Below, one piece after another: positions 44,732-53,312 of a DNA stretch of 64,000 nucleotides (within the stretch, counting starts at the first letter, position 1; each line of letters opens with the position of its first letter). The translations under genes were made by a program, and so were the position numbers. Source of the DNA: Bacillus massilinigeriensis (GTDB lineage Bacteria > Bacillota > Bacilli > Bacillales > Cytobacillaceae). The notes under the pieces are model-generated. The model did not search any database. It saw only the letters and a program-made list of their open reading frames with translations, and was not told the DNA's origin. The stretch is taken from positions 697,965-761,964 of the forward strand of contig NZ_LT630337.1 of NCBI RefSeq assembly GCF_900117315.1. Reading direction: 5' to 3'.

Positions 44732-45304
44732 TTAAACAGATAATCCCTTGAATAAATAAAGTTGGAATAACTCTGCAATTTCGTCTTTTTTAAGAGGTTC
44801 ATGATTCTTTTCCCAATCAAAAATAAGAGAGATATACATTTTTAGCATAATAAAAGCGGTTAATTCTGTGTTGCATTCTTTTATATCACCGTTTTCAATG
44901 GCCATTTGTACCTTATTTTGAATAAATGACACAATGGCATTCTCTACTTTTTGAATAACCTCAAGAACTTCCTTCGTACCAATCTCTTTTTCTTCTTGAA
45001 ATAATTTAATCGTCAGCTGATGCTGTTTTCGAAACTCTAATATTCGATAAATAGCCCGATGAACATTTTCATAAAATGAGAGATTCTCATCAAATGATTC
45101 CTCAGCTGCTGCTTTCATTTCTAAAATTAAGGAAGAAATAATTTCATCAAATAAATCCTCCTTATTTTTAAAGAAGGTATAAATTGTTCCTTTGCCAACA
45201 TTTGCGATCTTTGCCACTTGATCCATCGTTGTAGCCTTGTATCCAAAAAGGGAAAAGGATTTGGTAGCGGCTTGTATAATTTGTTGTTTTCTATCAACTG
45301 CCAT
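44732..45304 (-). CDS. TetR/AcrR-family repressor, YhgD-like
   Basis: This 190-aa regulator has the TetR helix-turn-helix (KSFSLFGYKATTMDQVAKIAN then VGKGTIYTFFKNKEDLFDEII) and a helical ligand domain. The ATG at 45304 was chosen since GAGGTG lies 8 bases upstream; GTG 45313 and ATG 45310 overlap that RBS. The gene sits directly upstream of the YhgE gene, as yhgD does for yhgE in B. subtilis. Matching palindromes before both genes suggest self-control and control of its neighbour. Confidence 0.9.
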   Translation of the reverse strand: MAVDRKQQIIQAATKSFSLFGYKATTMDQVAKIANVGKGTIYTFFKNKEDLFDEIISSLILEMKAAAEESFDENLSFYENVHRAIYRILEFRKQHQLTIKLFQEEKEIGTKEVLEVIQKVENAIVSFIQNKVQMAIENGDIKECNTELTAFIMLKMYISLIFDWEKNHEPLKKDEIAELFQLYLFKGLSV

Positions 45305-45323
45305 TGGCATCACCTCTTAAAAA

Positions 45324-45346
45324 TGACTAATTGATGATATTGGTCA
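45324..45346. promoter_or_regulatory. TetR-type operator candidate before the TetR gene
   Basis: TGAC and GTCA flank 15 bases in a 23-bp site with TTGATGATATTGG between, extended on both sides to AATGAC...GTCATT. It shares length and ends with the site at 44684. The remaining DNA to 45639 is AT-rich with no recognised gene; the promoter of the next gene must lie in it. Confidence 0.6.
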
Positions 45347-45639
45347 TTAAGTACAGGAAGTAATATAACATGATGGTTATTAAAATGCAAACGAAAAATA
45401 TTCTAGAGAATTATGAAGGGAAATTTTTCTGAACTTCTCATAAAAAAGATGCCAATTGAAAACAATGAAAAGAGTCAAGTAAAACTATACTAATATACAG
45501 GATTGTGATGATTTTCCCACCATGTTCATAAAAGTTTGTTATTCTCAAAAAATGTTTAATAAAGATAGTTTTTGCTCTAGACCCACTAACTTCCATTTTG
45601 ATATGATGTTAAAGATTTCATCTTTAAAGGTGTGATAAC

Positions 45640-46533
45640 ATGAGTGCAAGAGAATCTATTGCGAAAAAGGTTGCTTGGATTAGTTTATGGAGTAATATGG
45701 CTTTAACTGTTGGGAAAATGGTGGTTGGGTGGATTGGACATAGTGATGCTGTGTTTGCTGATGGAATTCACTCAGCAGCAGATGTAGTAGCTTCTTTAAT
45801 TGTCTTATTAGTGATAAAAATTGCCAATAAGCCTGCTGATGAGGATCATCCATACGGTCATGGAAAAGCCGAGGTAATAGTATCTGGTGTTGTCGGGATT
45901 CTTCTGTTTTTAGTTTCCTTCTATGTTGTATATGAAGGTGTGGTAGGACTTTTTCATCCAATTGAGGCACCAAGCATACTTGCCATGTGGGTTGCCGTCA
46001 TTTCTTATGTGTCTAAGGTACTTTTATATAGGTATTCATTAAATATTGCAAAGGAGCAAAATAGTAAAGCAATCGAAGCAATAGCTTTTGACCATAAAGC
46101 AGATATTGTGGCATCTATTGCGGCGGCAGTAGGGGTTCTATTATCTATAATAGGAAATCGACTAGATATTCACATCCTTTTATATAGTGACAAGGTAGCA
46201 AGCATTTTTGTCGCATACCTCATTTTCAAAATTGCAAAGGATATGTTAACAGAGGCATTTGACATATTATTAGAGAGAAATATTGATGCTGAAACGATTC
46301 ATGAATACATAAACTTAATCAATGGATTTCATGAAGTCAAGCGAATTGACCGTATTCGGGCAAGGGAGCATGGCCATTACATAATGGTTGATTTACGAAT
46401 ATCCATTGATCATTGCAAAACGATAAAGGAAGGTCATGATTTATCGAGACAGATAAAGGAGGCGTTAATGGGTCAATACGATAATATTGAGGAGGTATTG
46501 ATTCATTTAAATCCTTATTTTGCCGAAAACTAA
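45640..46533 (+). CDS. Cation diffusion facilitator family transporter (MamB/FieF-like)
   Basis: This 297-aa protein has six TM segments and a C-terminal cytoplasmic domain of about 85 residues. Metal site residues are Asp41, His44 and Asp48 in DGIHSAAD of TM2 and Asp151 with Asp155 in DHKADIV of TM5. The HPYGHGKAE motif follows TM3's start. It exports divalent cations such as Zn, Fe, Co or Mn in exchange for protons; the D/H-D set is seen in Zn/Fe-type members. The ATG is preceded by AAAGGTGTG. Not adjacent to the ArsR sensor at 36616. Confidence 0.92.
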   Translation: MSARESIAKKVAWISLWSNMALTVGKMVVGWIGHSDAVFADGIHSAADVVASLIVLLVIKIANKPADEDHPYGHGKAEVIVSGVVGILLFLVSFYVVYEGVVGLFHPIEAPSILAMWVAVISYVSKVLLYRYSLNIAKEQNSKAIEAIAFDHKADIVASIAAAVGVLLSIIGNRLDIHILLYSDKVASIFVAYLIFKIAKDMLTEAFDILLERNIDAETIHEYINLINGFHEVKRIDRIRAREHGHYIMVDLRISIDHCKTIKEGHDLSRQIKEALMGQYDNIEEVLIHLNPYFAEN

Positions 46534-46547
46534 GGAAAAATACAACA

Positions 46548-46581
46548 AGGAAGCTTACCAATTAAGGGCTTCCTTTTTTTT
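46548..46581. terminator. Terminator after the cation transporter gene
   Basis: AAGGAAGC and GCTTCCTT pair around a 13-base loop, followed by TTTTTT. It lies between convergent genes. Confidence 0.8.
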
Positions 46582-46584
46582 TCA

Positions 46585-47328
46585 TTATTTTTCTTTTAAT
46601 AATAATGGGATACGATTTTTATATTTCTCTACTAACTTTTGATTATGTTCCCCTGCGCCATCAGTATTACTGCTTTTGAAAATAGGTGGACTAAAGTGAT
46701 TTTGTAACATGAGATCAATGGCCTCGACTATTATTCCGTTCAAGATAGTCATTCCAATAATAGAAGAGCCTGATCCAAATGCCATTCCTTCTGTTTCACT
46801 CTTTAAAAGCACATCTCCAACCTCTATATGATTATCTATGGTAAGATCAGCAGTTTGAAACAGGAACTGTCCGTTTACATGGCGAGAGGTTTGGTTTTCA
46901 GCATATTTAGGGGAGGTAATTGCAATAACAAAAGCTCCCTTTTTCTTAGAAAGGAGGGCAACATCAATTGGTACGGGATTCCGTCCGGATGTCGAGGTGA
47001 CTATTACAATATCTCCCTGCTTGATTTGAACCTCATTCATAAATTCCTTAGCGTAATCATTGGTTTGTTCTAGTTTTGATGAGTTAAATGCCCCTTTATG
47101 TAACATCAATTCCTCAACGAGTATGGGGTTAATGGGGACAAGACCTCCGGCTCGGTAAAAAAGCTCCTCTCCCAGCATATGAGAATGTCCACAACCGAAA
47201 ACATGAATCACTCCATCCTGTTGAATACAATCTGAGATTTTTTGGGCAGCTTTTTTAATATTTTCTTTTTCTTTAATTTGAATTAATGATATTAATTGTT
47301 GAATTTTTTGGATAAAAGATTCAAACAT
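46585..47328 (-). CDS. SIS-domain phosphosugar protein (UPF0309 family)
   Basis: This 247-aa protein has a single SIS domain (residues about 30-210: VIHVFGCGHSHMLGEELFYRAGGL, IVIVTSTSGRNPVPIDVA). It is of the UPF0309 type and binds or isomerises phosphosugars; the exact reaction is not known. It ends the nagA-nagB-nagR-SIS run, 19 bp after nagR, so a role with amino sugar or N-acetylmuramic-type phosphates is likely. This is not GlmS or MurQ: the glutaminase domain and the MurQ motif are absent. Confidence 0.82.
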   Translation of the reverse strand: MFESFIQKIQQLISLIQIKEKENIKKAAQKISDCIQQDGVIHVFGCGHSHMLGEELFYRAGGLVPINPILVEELMLHKGAFNSSKLEQTNDYAKEFMNEVQIKQGDIVIVTSTSGRNPVPIDVALLSKKKGAFVIAITSPKYAENQTSRHVNGQFLFQTADLTIDNHIEVGDVLLKSETEGMAFGSGSSIIGMTILNGIIVEAIDLMLQNHFSPPIFKSSNTDGAGEHNQKLVEKYKNRIPLLLKEK

Positions 47329-47344
47329 AGGGTACCCCCCTTAT

Positions 47345-48067
47345 TTATCGTTTCATTTCGATGGTAAACTTATACCGATCTGCTCTGTAGGATGATTTCA
47401 CTAATTCAACAGGTGTATTATCTTCAAGAAAGGTATTCCTTTGAATTAGCATAATGGGAGCACCAGTATGAATGTTTAAATAGCTCGCCTCTATTTGGCT
47501 GGCGATGGATGATTCAATTACTTGTGTCGCATGATCGATTTTTAATACCAACTGTCTCTCGATATGAGCGTATAAAGATTGATGAACGATTTCTTCCGTA
47601 ATTCCTTTTACTAAGTTGGCGGAAATATAAGTAGTTTCTAAAGCCATTGGGACTTGGTCTGCCAGTCTTATTCGCTTGATTTCATAAACGGGATCATATT
47701 CTTGAATAGAAAGTTGGGTAGCGATTTGAATCGGTGCCGGAATAATCTTTAAGTCTAACAGCTCACTTCCAGGTTCCATTCCTCTTTTCCGCATATCCTC
47801 TGTAAAACTTGTTAGACCTTGAAGAGGTTGTTCAATCTTTCTCTCTGATACAAACGTTCCCTTTCCTTGGAGGCGATGTAAGTAGCCCTCATTAACGAGC
47901 TGGGTGAACGCTTGTCTTACCGTCATTCTGCTTATTTGGTATTTTTCTGCATATTCCCTTTCAGAGGGGAGTGAGTCCCCGGGCCTTAGCTCACCTTTTT
48001 CAATCGAATCCTTAATGAGTTCCTCTAATTGATAATAAATAGGGATAGGGGAATTTTTATTAATCAT
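47345..48067 (-). CDS. nagR: GntR/HutC-family repressor of amino sugar genes
   Basis: This 240-aa regulator (NagR/YvoA type) has the N-terminal GntR winged helix (PIYYQLEELIKDSIEKGELR; LPSEREYAEKYQISRMTVRQA) and a C-terminal UTRA domain (from about residue 85) that binds GlcNAc-6-P or GlcN-6-P in NagR. ATG 48067 is 12 bases from AAAGGGG; the in-frame TTG at 48079 abuts that RBS and is unlikely. It lies in the nag run after nagB. Two matching operator-like sites lie before nagA. Confidence 0.92.
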   Translation of the reverse strand: MINKNSPIPIYYQLEELIKDSIEKGELRPGDSLPSEREYAEKYQISRMTVRQAFTQLVNEGYLHRLQGKGTFVSERKIEQPLQGLTSFTEDMRKRGMEPGSELLDLKIIPAPIQIATQLSIQEYDPVYEIKRIRLADQVPMALETTYISANLVKGITEEIVHQSLYAHIERQLVLKIDHATQVIESSIASQIEASYLNIHTGAPIMLIQRNTFLEDNTPVELVKSSYRADRYKFTIEMKR

Positions 48068-48128
48068 CCTGCAGGTCAACCCCTTTCTGATTTAACGATT
48101 TGACCTTAACTTTTTCTTACGTTAATTG

Positions 48129-48869
48129 TTAATTGTCGTTAATTTTGATATCCTTTAAGGCTTGTTCATCTGCAAATATGGTAACACATGGATGATTTCT
48201 TAGGACAGATGCAGGGAAGTTTTCACTAATTTCTCCGTGTAATAGATTGAAGAGTGCATCTTTCTTGTTATCTCCTGAGATGAGTAGCAAAACTTCTTTG
48301 CTTTTCATGATGGTTCCGATTCCCATTGTAATGGCTTGAGTAGGAACCTCTTCTATTGATTTGAAATATCTTGCATTGGCTTCTCTTGTGGAGGGCGTAA
48401 GGTTAACAAGATGCGTTTTTGATTGAAAAGATGTCCCAGGCTCGTTAAATCCTATGTGACCATTATTCCCAATTCCTAGAATTTGGAGATCAATTCCTTC
48501 GTTTTCTTCAATTAGGTCCTCATAATAGGAGCATTCTCTCTCGTAATCCATTTGATCACCACGTGGAATATGAACATTTGTCTTTTGAATATCTATATGA
48601 TTAAAGAGCTCTTGATCCATATAATAATGGTAGCTGTTTGGGTGATCATTTGAAAGGCCAATATATTCATCGAGATTAAAGGTTTTTACCCCTTGATATG
48701 AAGTATGGTTCTTCTGATGATCTTCAATTAGATGTTGATACGTTCCAATCGGTGTGCCCCCGGTTGCAAGCCCTAAAGTAATACTTGGATTTTGCTGTAC
48801 CTTTTGGATAATATATTGAGCTGCAGCTCGACTCATTTCTTCATAATCTTTAACTTGAATCACTTTCAT
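48129..48869 (-). CDS. nagB: Glucosamine-6-phosphate deaminase
   Basis: NagB converts GlcN-6-P to fructose-6-P and ammonia. The 246-aa protein shows LGLATGGTPIGTYQHL (sugar phosphate loop), FNLDEYIGL with the catalytic Asp, LGIGNNGHIGFNEPGT and the TPSTREANARYF block. Length is typical for Bacillus NagB. It overlaps nagA by 4 bp (ATGA), a sign of translational coupling. Confidence 0.96.
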   Translation of the reverse strand: MKVIQVKDYEEMSRAAAQYIIQKVQQNPSITLGLATGGTPIGTYQHLIEDHQKNHTSYQGVKTFNLDEYIGLSNDHPNSYHYYMDQELFNHIDIQKTNVHIPRGDQMDYERECSYYEDLIEENEGIDLQILGIGNNGHIGFNEPGTSFQSKTHLVNLTPSTREANARYFKSIEEVPTQAITMGIGTIMKSKEVLLLISGDNKKDALFNLLHGEISENFPASVLRNHPCVTIFADEQALKDIKINDN

Positions 48870-50056
48870 TGTTTGTTACCTCCGTTATTAAAAGCAAGTT
48901 GTCCTCTACAGAATGTTGCCATAATCTCAAGATTTTCATCAAGAATGACAATATCAGCATCCTTTCCAGTAGCAAGGCTGCCTTTACGATCATAAATATT
49001 TAATTCCTTCGCTGGATTAACTGAAGCCATGGTGATTGCGTCTTCAATCGAACAATCGGCAAAGCTAATGATATTTTTAAAGGCCTGTCCTAGCTTCAGA
49101 ATACTTCCGGCTAGAGTACCATCTTTTAAAACTGCCTTCCCATCCTTGACAGTTACTTCTTGTCCACCAAGATCATAGGTGCCATTCTCTAGACACTTTG
49201 CACGCATGGCATCTGTAATGAGAATTAATCCATCTTTTTGTTTTTGCTTATAGGCAATTTTAACAACCTCAGGGAGGATATGGATTCCATCAACAATCAT
49301 TTCTACATTTAGTTCGTCTCTTAAAAAAGCTGATCCAACTACCCCAGGTTCACGGTGATGAAGACCACGCATTTGATTAAAAAGATGAGTGACATGGGAG
49401 GCTCCGGCTTCAATGGCCTTTGACACTTCCTCATAAGTTGCATTTGAATGGCCAATGGATGCAATAATTTGGTTCTCTTTTAAGTAGCGAATTAAATCCA
49501 TAGCACTGGGCTGTTCAGGAGCTATTGTGACAAGTCTAATATGATCTTTTGATAAAGCTTGCCATTCTTTCATCTTTTCAATATCTGGATCAATAATATG
49601 ATCTTTTGGTTGAGCACCTGCCATTGCTTTATTAACAAATGGACCCTCAAGATGGACTCCAAGAATCTCCGCTTTTCCTTGAGTTTGGTGATGATGAATA
49701 TAATCTGCAGCGTTACCTAGTGCACGCTCTATCGCTTCTTTTTCTTGAGTAATGGTGGTGGCTAAAAAGCTTGTAGTACCTTCCTTTGGAAGAGCGGTAG
49801 CCATTGTATTAAGGGCATTTATTGTAGCGTCCATAGTATCGGCTCCGTTGACTCCGTGGATATGCATATCAATGAAACCTGGAACTGCTTTAGAGCTTGG
49901 GGAAAGTTCAATAATATCAAATGAATCGGAAGTTTTTAGAGTTTCGATTGGTCCAATTTCTAAGATTTTTCCATTTTGAATTTTGATATATCCATTTTCT
50001 ATAAATTGATGATCAGCATAGATTTGCATTCCTTTGAGTAAAATATCTTTATTCAT
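48866..50056 (-). CDS. nagA: N-acetylglucosamine-6-phosphate deacetylase
   Basis: NagA removes acetate from GlcNAc-6-P. The 396-aa amidohydrolase has the metal-site HMHIHGVNG-like block (GFIDMHIHGVNGADTMDA), HLEGPFVNKAMAGAQP, IGHSNATYEEV, HLFNQMRGLHHREPG and ITDAMRA with the catalytic Asp. AAGGATGAATATC precedes the ATG. It is the first gene of the nag operon; the promoter region holds two NagR-type boxes. Confidence 0.96.
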   Translation of the reverse strand: MNKDILLKGMQIYADHQFIENGYIKIQNGKILEIGPIETLKTSDSFDIIELSPSSKAVPGFIDMHIHGVNGADTMDATINALNTMATALPKEGTTSFLATTITQEKEAIERALGNAADYIHHHQTQGKAEILGVHLEGPFVNKAMAGAQPKDHIIDPDIEKMKEWQALSKDHIRLVTIAPEQPSAMDLIRYLKENQIIASIGHSNATYEEVSKAIEAGASHVTHLFNQMRGLHHREPGVVGSAFLRDELNVEMIVDGIHILPEVVKIAYKQKQKDGLILITDAMRAKCLENGTYDLGGQEVTVKDGKAVLKDGTLAGSILKLGQAFKNIISFADCSIEDAITMASVNPAKELNIYDRKGSLATGKDADIVILDENLEIMATFCRGQLAFNNGGNKQ

Positions 50057-50073
50057 TGATATTCATCCTTTCG

Positions 50074-50091
50074 AGTGTTATAGACCAATTT
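50074..50091. promoter_or_regulatory. NagR-type operator, site 1
   Basis: AGTGTTATAGACCAATTT resembles the NagR half-palindrome (TGGTCTATAAC on the other strand). It lies about 18-35 bp upstream of the nagA start codon, probably over the transcription start. Confidence 0.55.
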
Positions 50092-50101
50092 CTATTATCA
50101 T

Positions 50102-50119
50102 CTAGTTGTCTATACCAAT
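50102..50119. promoter_or_regulatory. NagR-type operator, site 2
   Basis: CTAGTTGTCTATACCAAT reads ATTGGTATAGACAACTAG on the minus strand, very close to known B. subtilis NagR targets (W-TGGTnTAGACnA-W). It lies 28 bp upstream of site 1. Confidence 0.7.
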
Positions 50120-50182
50120 TATAGCAATGAAATTTTTATAAGTAAATGGTTGAAAGGGTGTAACTATCCTCGTCATTAAAAA

Positions 50183-50217
50183 TGGCCTGTCCAAATATTG
50201 CGGACAGGCCTGGCTTT
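50183..50217. terminator. Bidirectional terminator before the small flavoprotein gene end
   Basis: GGCCTGTCC (50184-50192) and GGACAGGCC (50202-50210) form a perfect 9-bp stem. T-runs occur on the plus strand (TGGCTTTTTT) and on the minus strand (ATTTTTAAT). Confidence 0.8.
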
Positions 50218-50218
50218 T

Positions 50219-50782
50219 TTATTTCTTCAATACATCATGGTCTACATAACGTTCACCATTTATTTCACTAATGACGTTAATAGCGACCTTTGCACCATCA
50301 CCTGCTGTAATGATTGTATGGAGACTAACCCCTGCAATAGCACCTGCAGCCCAAATTCCGTCAATGCTAGATTTGCCTTGTGCATCTACGTCAATGATTG
50401 TGGCAACCCTTGGTTCTGTACCTGGTCTTACTTTCACACCAATTTCCTTTGCAAGGTCCGTTAATAAACCAGTTGCAATAATGACATGGGTTCCTTCATA
50501 GGTTCCATTATCTGTTTCTACTGTTAATCCAGATTCAGCCTTTTTAACATTGGTTACCTTCGCTTCGACTAGCTCTGCACCAAATTTTTTTGCTTGTTCT
50601 TTACCGATATTAACAAGATCTGGTCCTGTTATCTCCATTACGCCATAGTGGTTTTCAATCCATGCCCTTTTTGTAATGCTTTTATCATCGTCAACTAATA
50701 GAGTTTTCTTACCGGCCTTAGCTGTAAACAATGCTGCGCTTGCACCTGCTGGACCTGCTCCAATAATAATTACGTCAAACAT
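50219..50782 (-). CDS. Short FAD-dependent oxidoreductase, thioredoxin-reductase-like without NADPH domain
   Basis: This 187-aa protein has an FAD-binding start IIIGAGPAGASAALFTAKAGKKTLLVDDD, the GTHVIIATG block and the C-terminal GIWAAGAIAGVSLHTIITAGDGAKVA FAD motif of thioredoxin reductases. It lacks both the NADPH-binding domain (no second GGG-x-S-A) and the CxxC pair. It is a complete frame with RBS AGGAGG, so this is a genuine short family, not a broken gene. Its electron donor is unknown; a partner reductase or a bound thiol are possibilities. Confidence 0.8.
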   Translation of the reverse strand: MFDVIIIGAGPAGASAALFTAKAGKKTLLVDDDKSITKRAWIENHYGVMEITGPDLVNIGKEQAKKFGAELVEAKVTNVKKAESGLTVETDNGTYEGTHVIIATGLLTDLAKEIGVKVRPGTEPRVATIIDVDAQGKSSIDGIWAAGAIAGVSLHTIITAGDGAKVAINVISEINGERYVDHDVLKK

Positions 50783-50920
50783 TATGTAAAGCCTCCTTTT
50801 ATAATATTTCTAAATTAAAAATAAATATAATTCAGGATATTGTCAAGAAAAGTGCATTCGCAGGCCTAATAAGTGATTGCAAAAGGGGATAGGAGAAAGC
50901 ATGGAATCATAAAGCTTTCA

Positions 50921-51139
50921 TTATTGTAACTGGTTATTTTGTGCCCAGTCTGTATATAATCCGCTTCCGCTACATCCAGGGCAATCATATAAATTTGAAT
51001 AAGTGAATTCATTTAATGCATAGGTATTATACCCTTTTCCATAACAGTCAGGGCAAATTCCTTTTGCCTCCATATCTGCTAGTCTCCGCTCGTTTCGAGC
51101 TTTCATCCAAGAATTTACTTGGTTAAATAAACCCAACAA
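50921..51139 (-). CDS. Small zinc-ribbon-like protein
   Basis: This protein of about 72 residues carries two CxxCxGxG-type knuckles, CPDCYGKGY and CPGCSGSGLY, 22 residues apart. This is the pattern of DnaJ-type zinc domains and of YuiA-like small Bacillus proteins. The N-terminus (LLGLFNQVNSWMKARNERRL) is amphipathic. TTG 51139 or 51136 fits the RBS GAGGTG better than the GTG at 51145. The function is unknown. It stands alone between two minus-strand genes. Confidence 0.7.
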   Translation of the reverse strand: MLGLFNQVNSWMKARNERRLADMEAKGICPDCYGKGYNTYALNEFTYSNLYDCPGCSGSGLYTDWAQNNQLQ

Positions 51140-51201
51140 GATCACCTCAAAACTTTTTTATATTTAGTTTTTGGCAAAAGAAGGAGGATTATTCTTCTTC
51201 A

Positions 51202-51240
51202 TAAAAAAATGAGGTTTGTTCGCAATGAACAAACCTCTCT
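51202..51240 (-). terminator. Terminator after the glutamate/dicarboxylate symporter
   Basis: AGGTTTGTTC and GAACAAACCT form a perfect 10-bp stem around GCAAT. On the minus strand T7 follows. Confidence 0.9.
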
Positions 51241-51250
51241 AAGAGTTATA

Positions 51251-52528
51251 TTATTCTGTAACCATATCATCAAAATTAGGATTCTCTTCTAATTCTAATT
51301 CCTCTGGTGCTTGGAATTTACCTTCCCATTTGGAAATAACAACTGTAGCTAGTGAATTTCCTACTACGTTAACTGCTGTACGGGCCATATCTAAGATACG
51401 GTCAATCCCAGCAATAAAAGCAAGTCCTTCAACGGGGATTCCTACAGTTCCTAGTGTTGCTAATAATACAACAAAGGATACACCAGGTACTCCGGCTATT
51501 CCTTTAGAAGTAATCATCAATACAAATAGCAGTGATAATTGATGACCAATTGATAAGTCGATTCCATACATTTGCGCTATAAAAATTGCCGCTAAGGCTT
51601 GATATAAAGTGGAGCCATCTAAATTGAAGGAATATCCAGTTGGAACAACGAACGAGGTAATTGATTTTGGACAGCCGAATTTCTCCATTTTCTCCATAAT
51701 CCTAGGTAATACCGTTTCAGAGCTTGATGTTGAGTATGCTAAAATAAGCTCATCCTTTAGTAGACCAATAAACTTAAAGATATTTACTCCAACGATTTTA
51801 GCTACAATTCCAAGTACGACAACTACAAAGAAGATCATGACTCCGTATACTGTAATCACAAGCTTTCCAAGTGGAATTAAGGATTCAAGCCCGAACTTAG
51901 ACACCGTGATTCCGATAAGAGCAAAAACACCAAGTGGTGCAAATTTCATTACTACGTTCGTCACATAGAACATTGTATCAGCAGTACCTTGGAAGAACTT
52001 TAGAACAGGCTTTCCTTTTTCACCGATAGCAGCAACCCCTAGTCCAAATAGGACAGAGAAGAAAATAATGGCTAGCATATCTCCTTGAACAAAGGATTGA
52101 AAGATGTTACTTGGGACGATGTTAACAATGGTATCTGCAAATCCGTGGTTTTGTACTGTTTCAGCTGTATCAACATATGAGTTTATATCCGTTTTTTGAA
52201 GGGTCTGCATATCCACTCCAGCACCTGGTTGAAAAATGTTTGCTGAGAGAAGCCCTACAATAATGGCAATGGTTGTAATAATTTCAAAATAAATGAGAGT
52301 TTTCCCGCCAAGCCTTCCAAGACTTTTGGTATCTCCAACACTCGCAACACCAACTATAATACTTGATATCACGATGGGAATAACAATCATTTTAATTAGT
52401 CTTAAGAATATATCACCAATTGGTTGTAAATAAGTACCTATATGTGGATTTCCATAAAAAATTGCACCTACAATCACACCGAGTACTAAACCAATTAATA
52501 TTTGCCATGCTAATCCGATTTTTTTCAT
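51251..52528 (-). CDS. Dicarboxylate/glutamate:cation symporter (DAACS family)
   Basis: This is a 425-aa transporter of the GltP/GltT/DctP group. It has about eight TM segments and two re-entrant loops. The first carries the serine-rich YSTSSSETVLPRIMEKMEKFG, and TM7 holds the conserved GYSFNLDGSTLYQALAAIFIAQ. The C-terminal block has GIAGVPGVSFVVLLATLGTVGIP and the substrate region GIDRILDMARTAVNVVGN with an Arg near its start, which favours glutamate/aspartate or C4-dicarboxylates. It is monocistronic, with AGGAGG before the ATG. The exact substrate is not decided by sequence. Confidence 0.93.
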   Translation of the reverse strand: MKKIGLAWQILIGLVLGVIVGAIFYGNPHIGTYLQPIGDIFLRLIKMIVIPIVISSIIVGVASVGDTKSLGRLGGKTLIYFEIITTIAIIVGLLSANIFQPGAGVDMQTLQKTDINSYVDTAETVQNHGFADTIVNIVPSNIFQSFVQGDMLAIIFFSVLFGLGVAAIGEKGKPVLKFFQGTADTMFYVTNVVMKFAPLGVFALIGITVSKFGLESLIPLGKLVITVYGVMIFFVVVVLGIVAKIVGVNIFKFIGLLKDELILAYSTSSSETVLPRIMEKMEKFGCPKSITSFVVPTGYSFNLDGSTLYQALAAIFIAQMYGIDLSIGHQLSLLFVLMITSKGIAGVPGVSFVVLLATLGTVGIPVEGLAFIAGIDRILDMARTAVNVVGNSLATVVISKWEGKFQAPEELELEENPNFDDMVTE

Positions 52529-52727
52529 TAAAGGACCTCCTTATTTAACAATAACTATATTAAAAAAATTATTAACGTGAAGATAGTAACTCTTTTATGA
52601 TATTACAAAAGTATTTTTTAAGCAATGTAAATGAATTTCCATGGTATTTTATTCTGATTTTTCATAAAATAACTATTTTAATATAATATTATAGAAAATT
52701 TGAAGTTTTTAAAAATCGGCAAAGCTA

Positions 52728-52781
52728 AAAAACGAGGCTGTCTCATAGGTGCCAAGCACCATATGGGACAGCCTCGTTTAA
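52728..52781. terminator. Terminator after dps, with GGTGCC loop
   Basis: AAACGAGGCTGTCTCATA and TATGGGACAGCCTCGTTT pair over about 17 bp with one mismatch. The loop contains GGTGCCAAGCACC. It lies about 20 bp behind the dps stop. Confidence 0.85.
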
Positions 52782-52799
52782 CTTTGAAAAAGTGGATAG

Positions 52800-53234
52800 T
52801 TATTCTCCTAAATAAGCATTTAACATCCAAACATGTGTTTCAATTTTTCCAATTAATCCAACTGCAAGGTCGTTAATTACTTGATTGTTTGCTTTTTCAG
52901 CTAGGTCGGCTAACACTACTAAATCTTCTTTAATTTTTTGGTAGTCATTCACTAATGAAGCAACCATATCCTTTGATGTTTTCTCATTATTAGTTTCAGT
53001 CAGTGTAGCTGTTTCTAAGAATTCTTTTAGTGTAGCTATTGGTTGACCGCCAATTGCTAGTAAGCTTTCTGCAGTTTCATCAATTACAGTAGCTGCTTCT
53101 TCATATAACTCTTCAAATTTTGCATGTAAGGAGAAAAATAATGGTCCCTTTACATACCAATGAAAGCGATGCAGCTTTGTATAAAGAATAGTCCAGTTAG
53201 CAATTTGTAAGTTTAATGATGTTTGTAAATCCAT
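52800..53234 (-). CDS. dps: Dps family DNA-binding/ferritin-like protein
   Basis: This is a 144-aa Dps (MrgA-type) protein. The ferroxidase site residues lie in HRFHWYVKGPLFFSLHAKFEELYEEAATVIDETAESL (His, Asp, Glu pattern W-x-V-x-G-x-x-F-x-x-L-H-x-x-F-E-x-x-Y). It should form a 12-mer that oxidises iron with peroxide and protects DNA. AGGAGGTAAT precedes the ATG. A PerR-type box nearly the same as that of katA lies about 65-80 bp upstream. Confidence 0.95.
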   Translation of the reverse strand: MDLQTSLNLQIANWTILYTKLHRFHWYVKGPLFFSLHAKFEELYEEAATVIDETAESLLAIGGQPIATLKEFLETATLTETNNEKTSKDMVASLVNDYQKIKEDLVVLADLAEKANNQVINDLAVGLIGKIETHVWMLNAYLGE

Positions 53235-53297
53235 AAGTATTACCTCCTCGTTTGTTACTCTTATTATAACAAATATTAAATTAAAATCAATACTAAA

Positions 53298-53312
53298 TTA
53301 AAATTATTATAA
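53298..53312. promoter_or_regulatory. PerR-type box upstream of dps
   Basis: TTAAAATTATTATAA matches 14 of 15 positions of TTATAATNATTATAA and differs from the katA box (33747) in one base. The rest of 53235-53597 is extremely AT-rich with no other feature recognised. Confidence 0.65.

Noticed and set aside
51609-51968. 119-codon plus-strand frame within the symporter gene
   Set aside because: It is the antisense shadow of the well-supported symporter gene at 51251-52528 and has no RBS.
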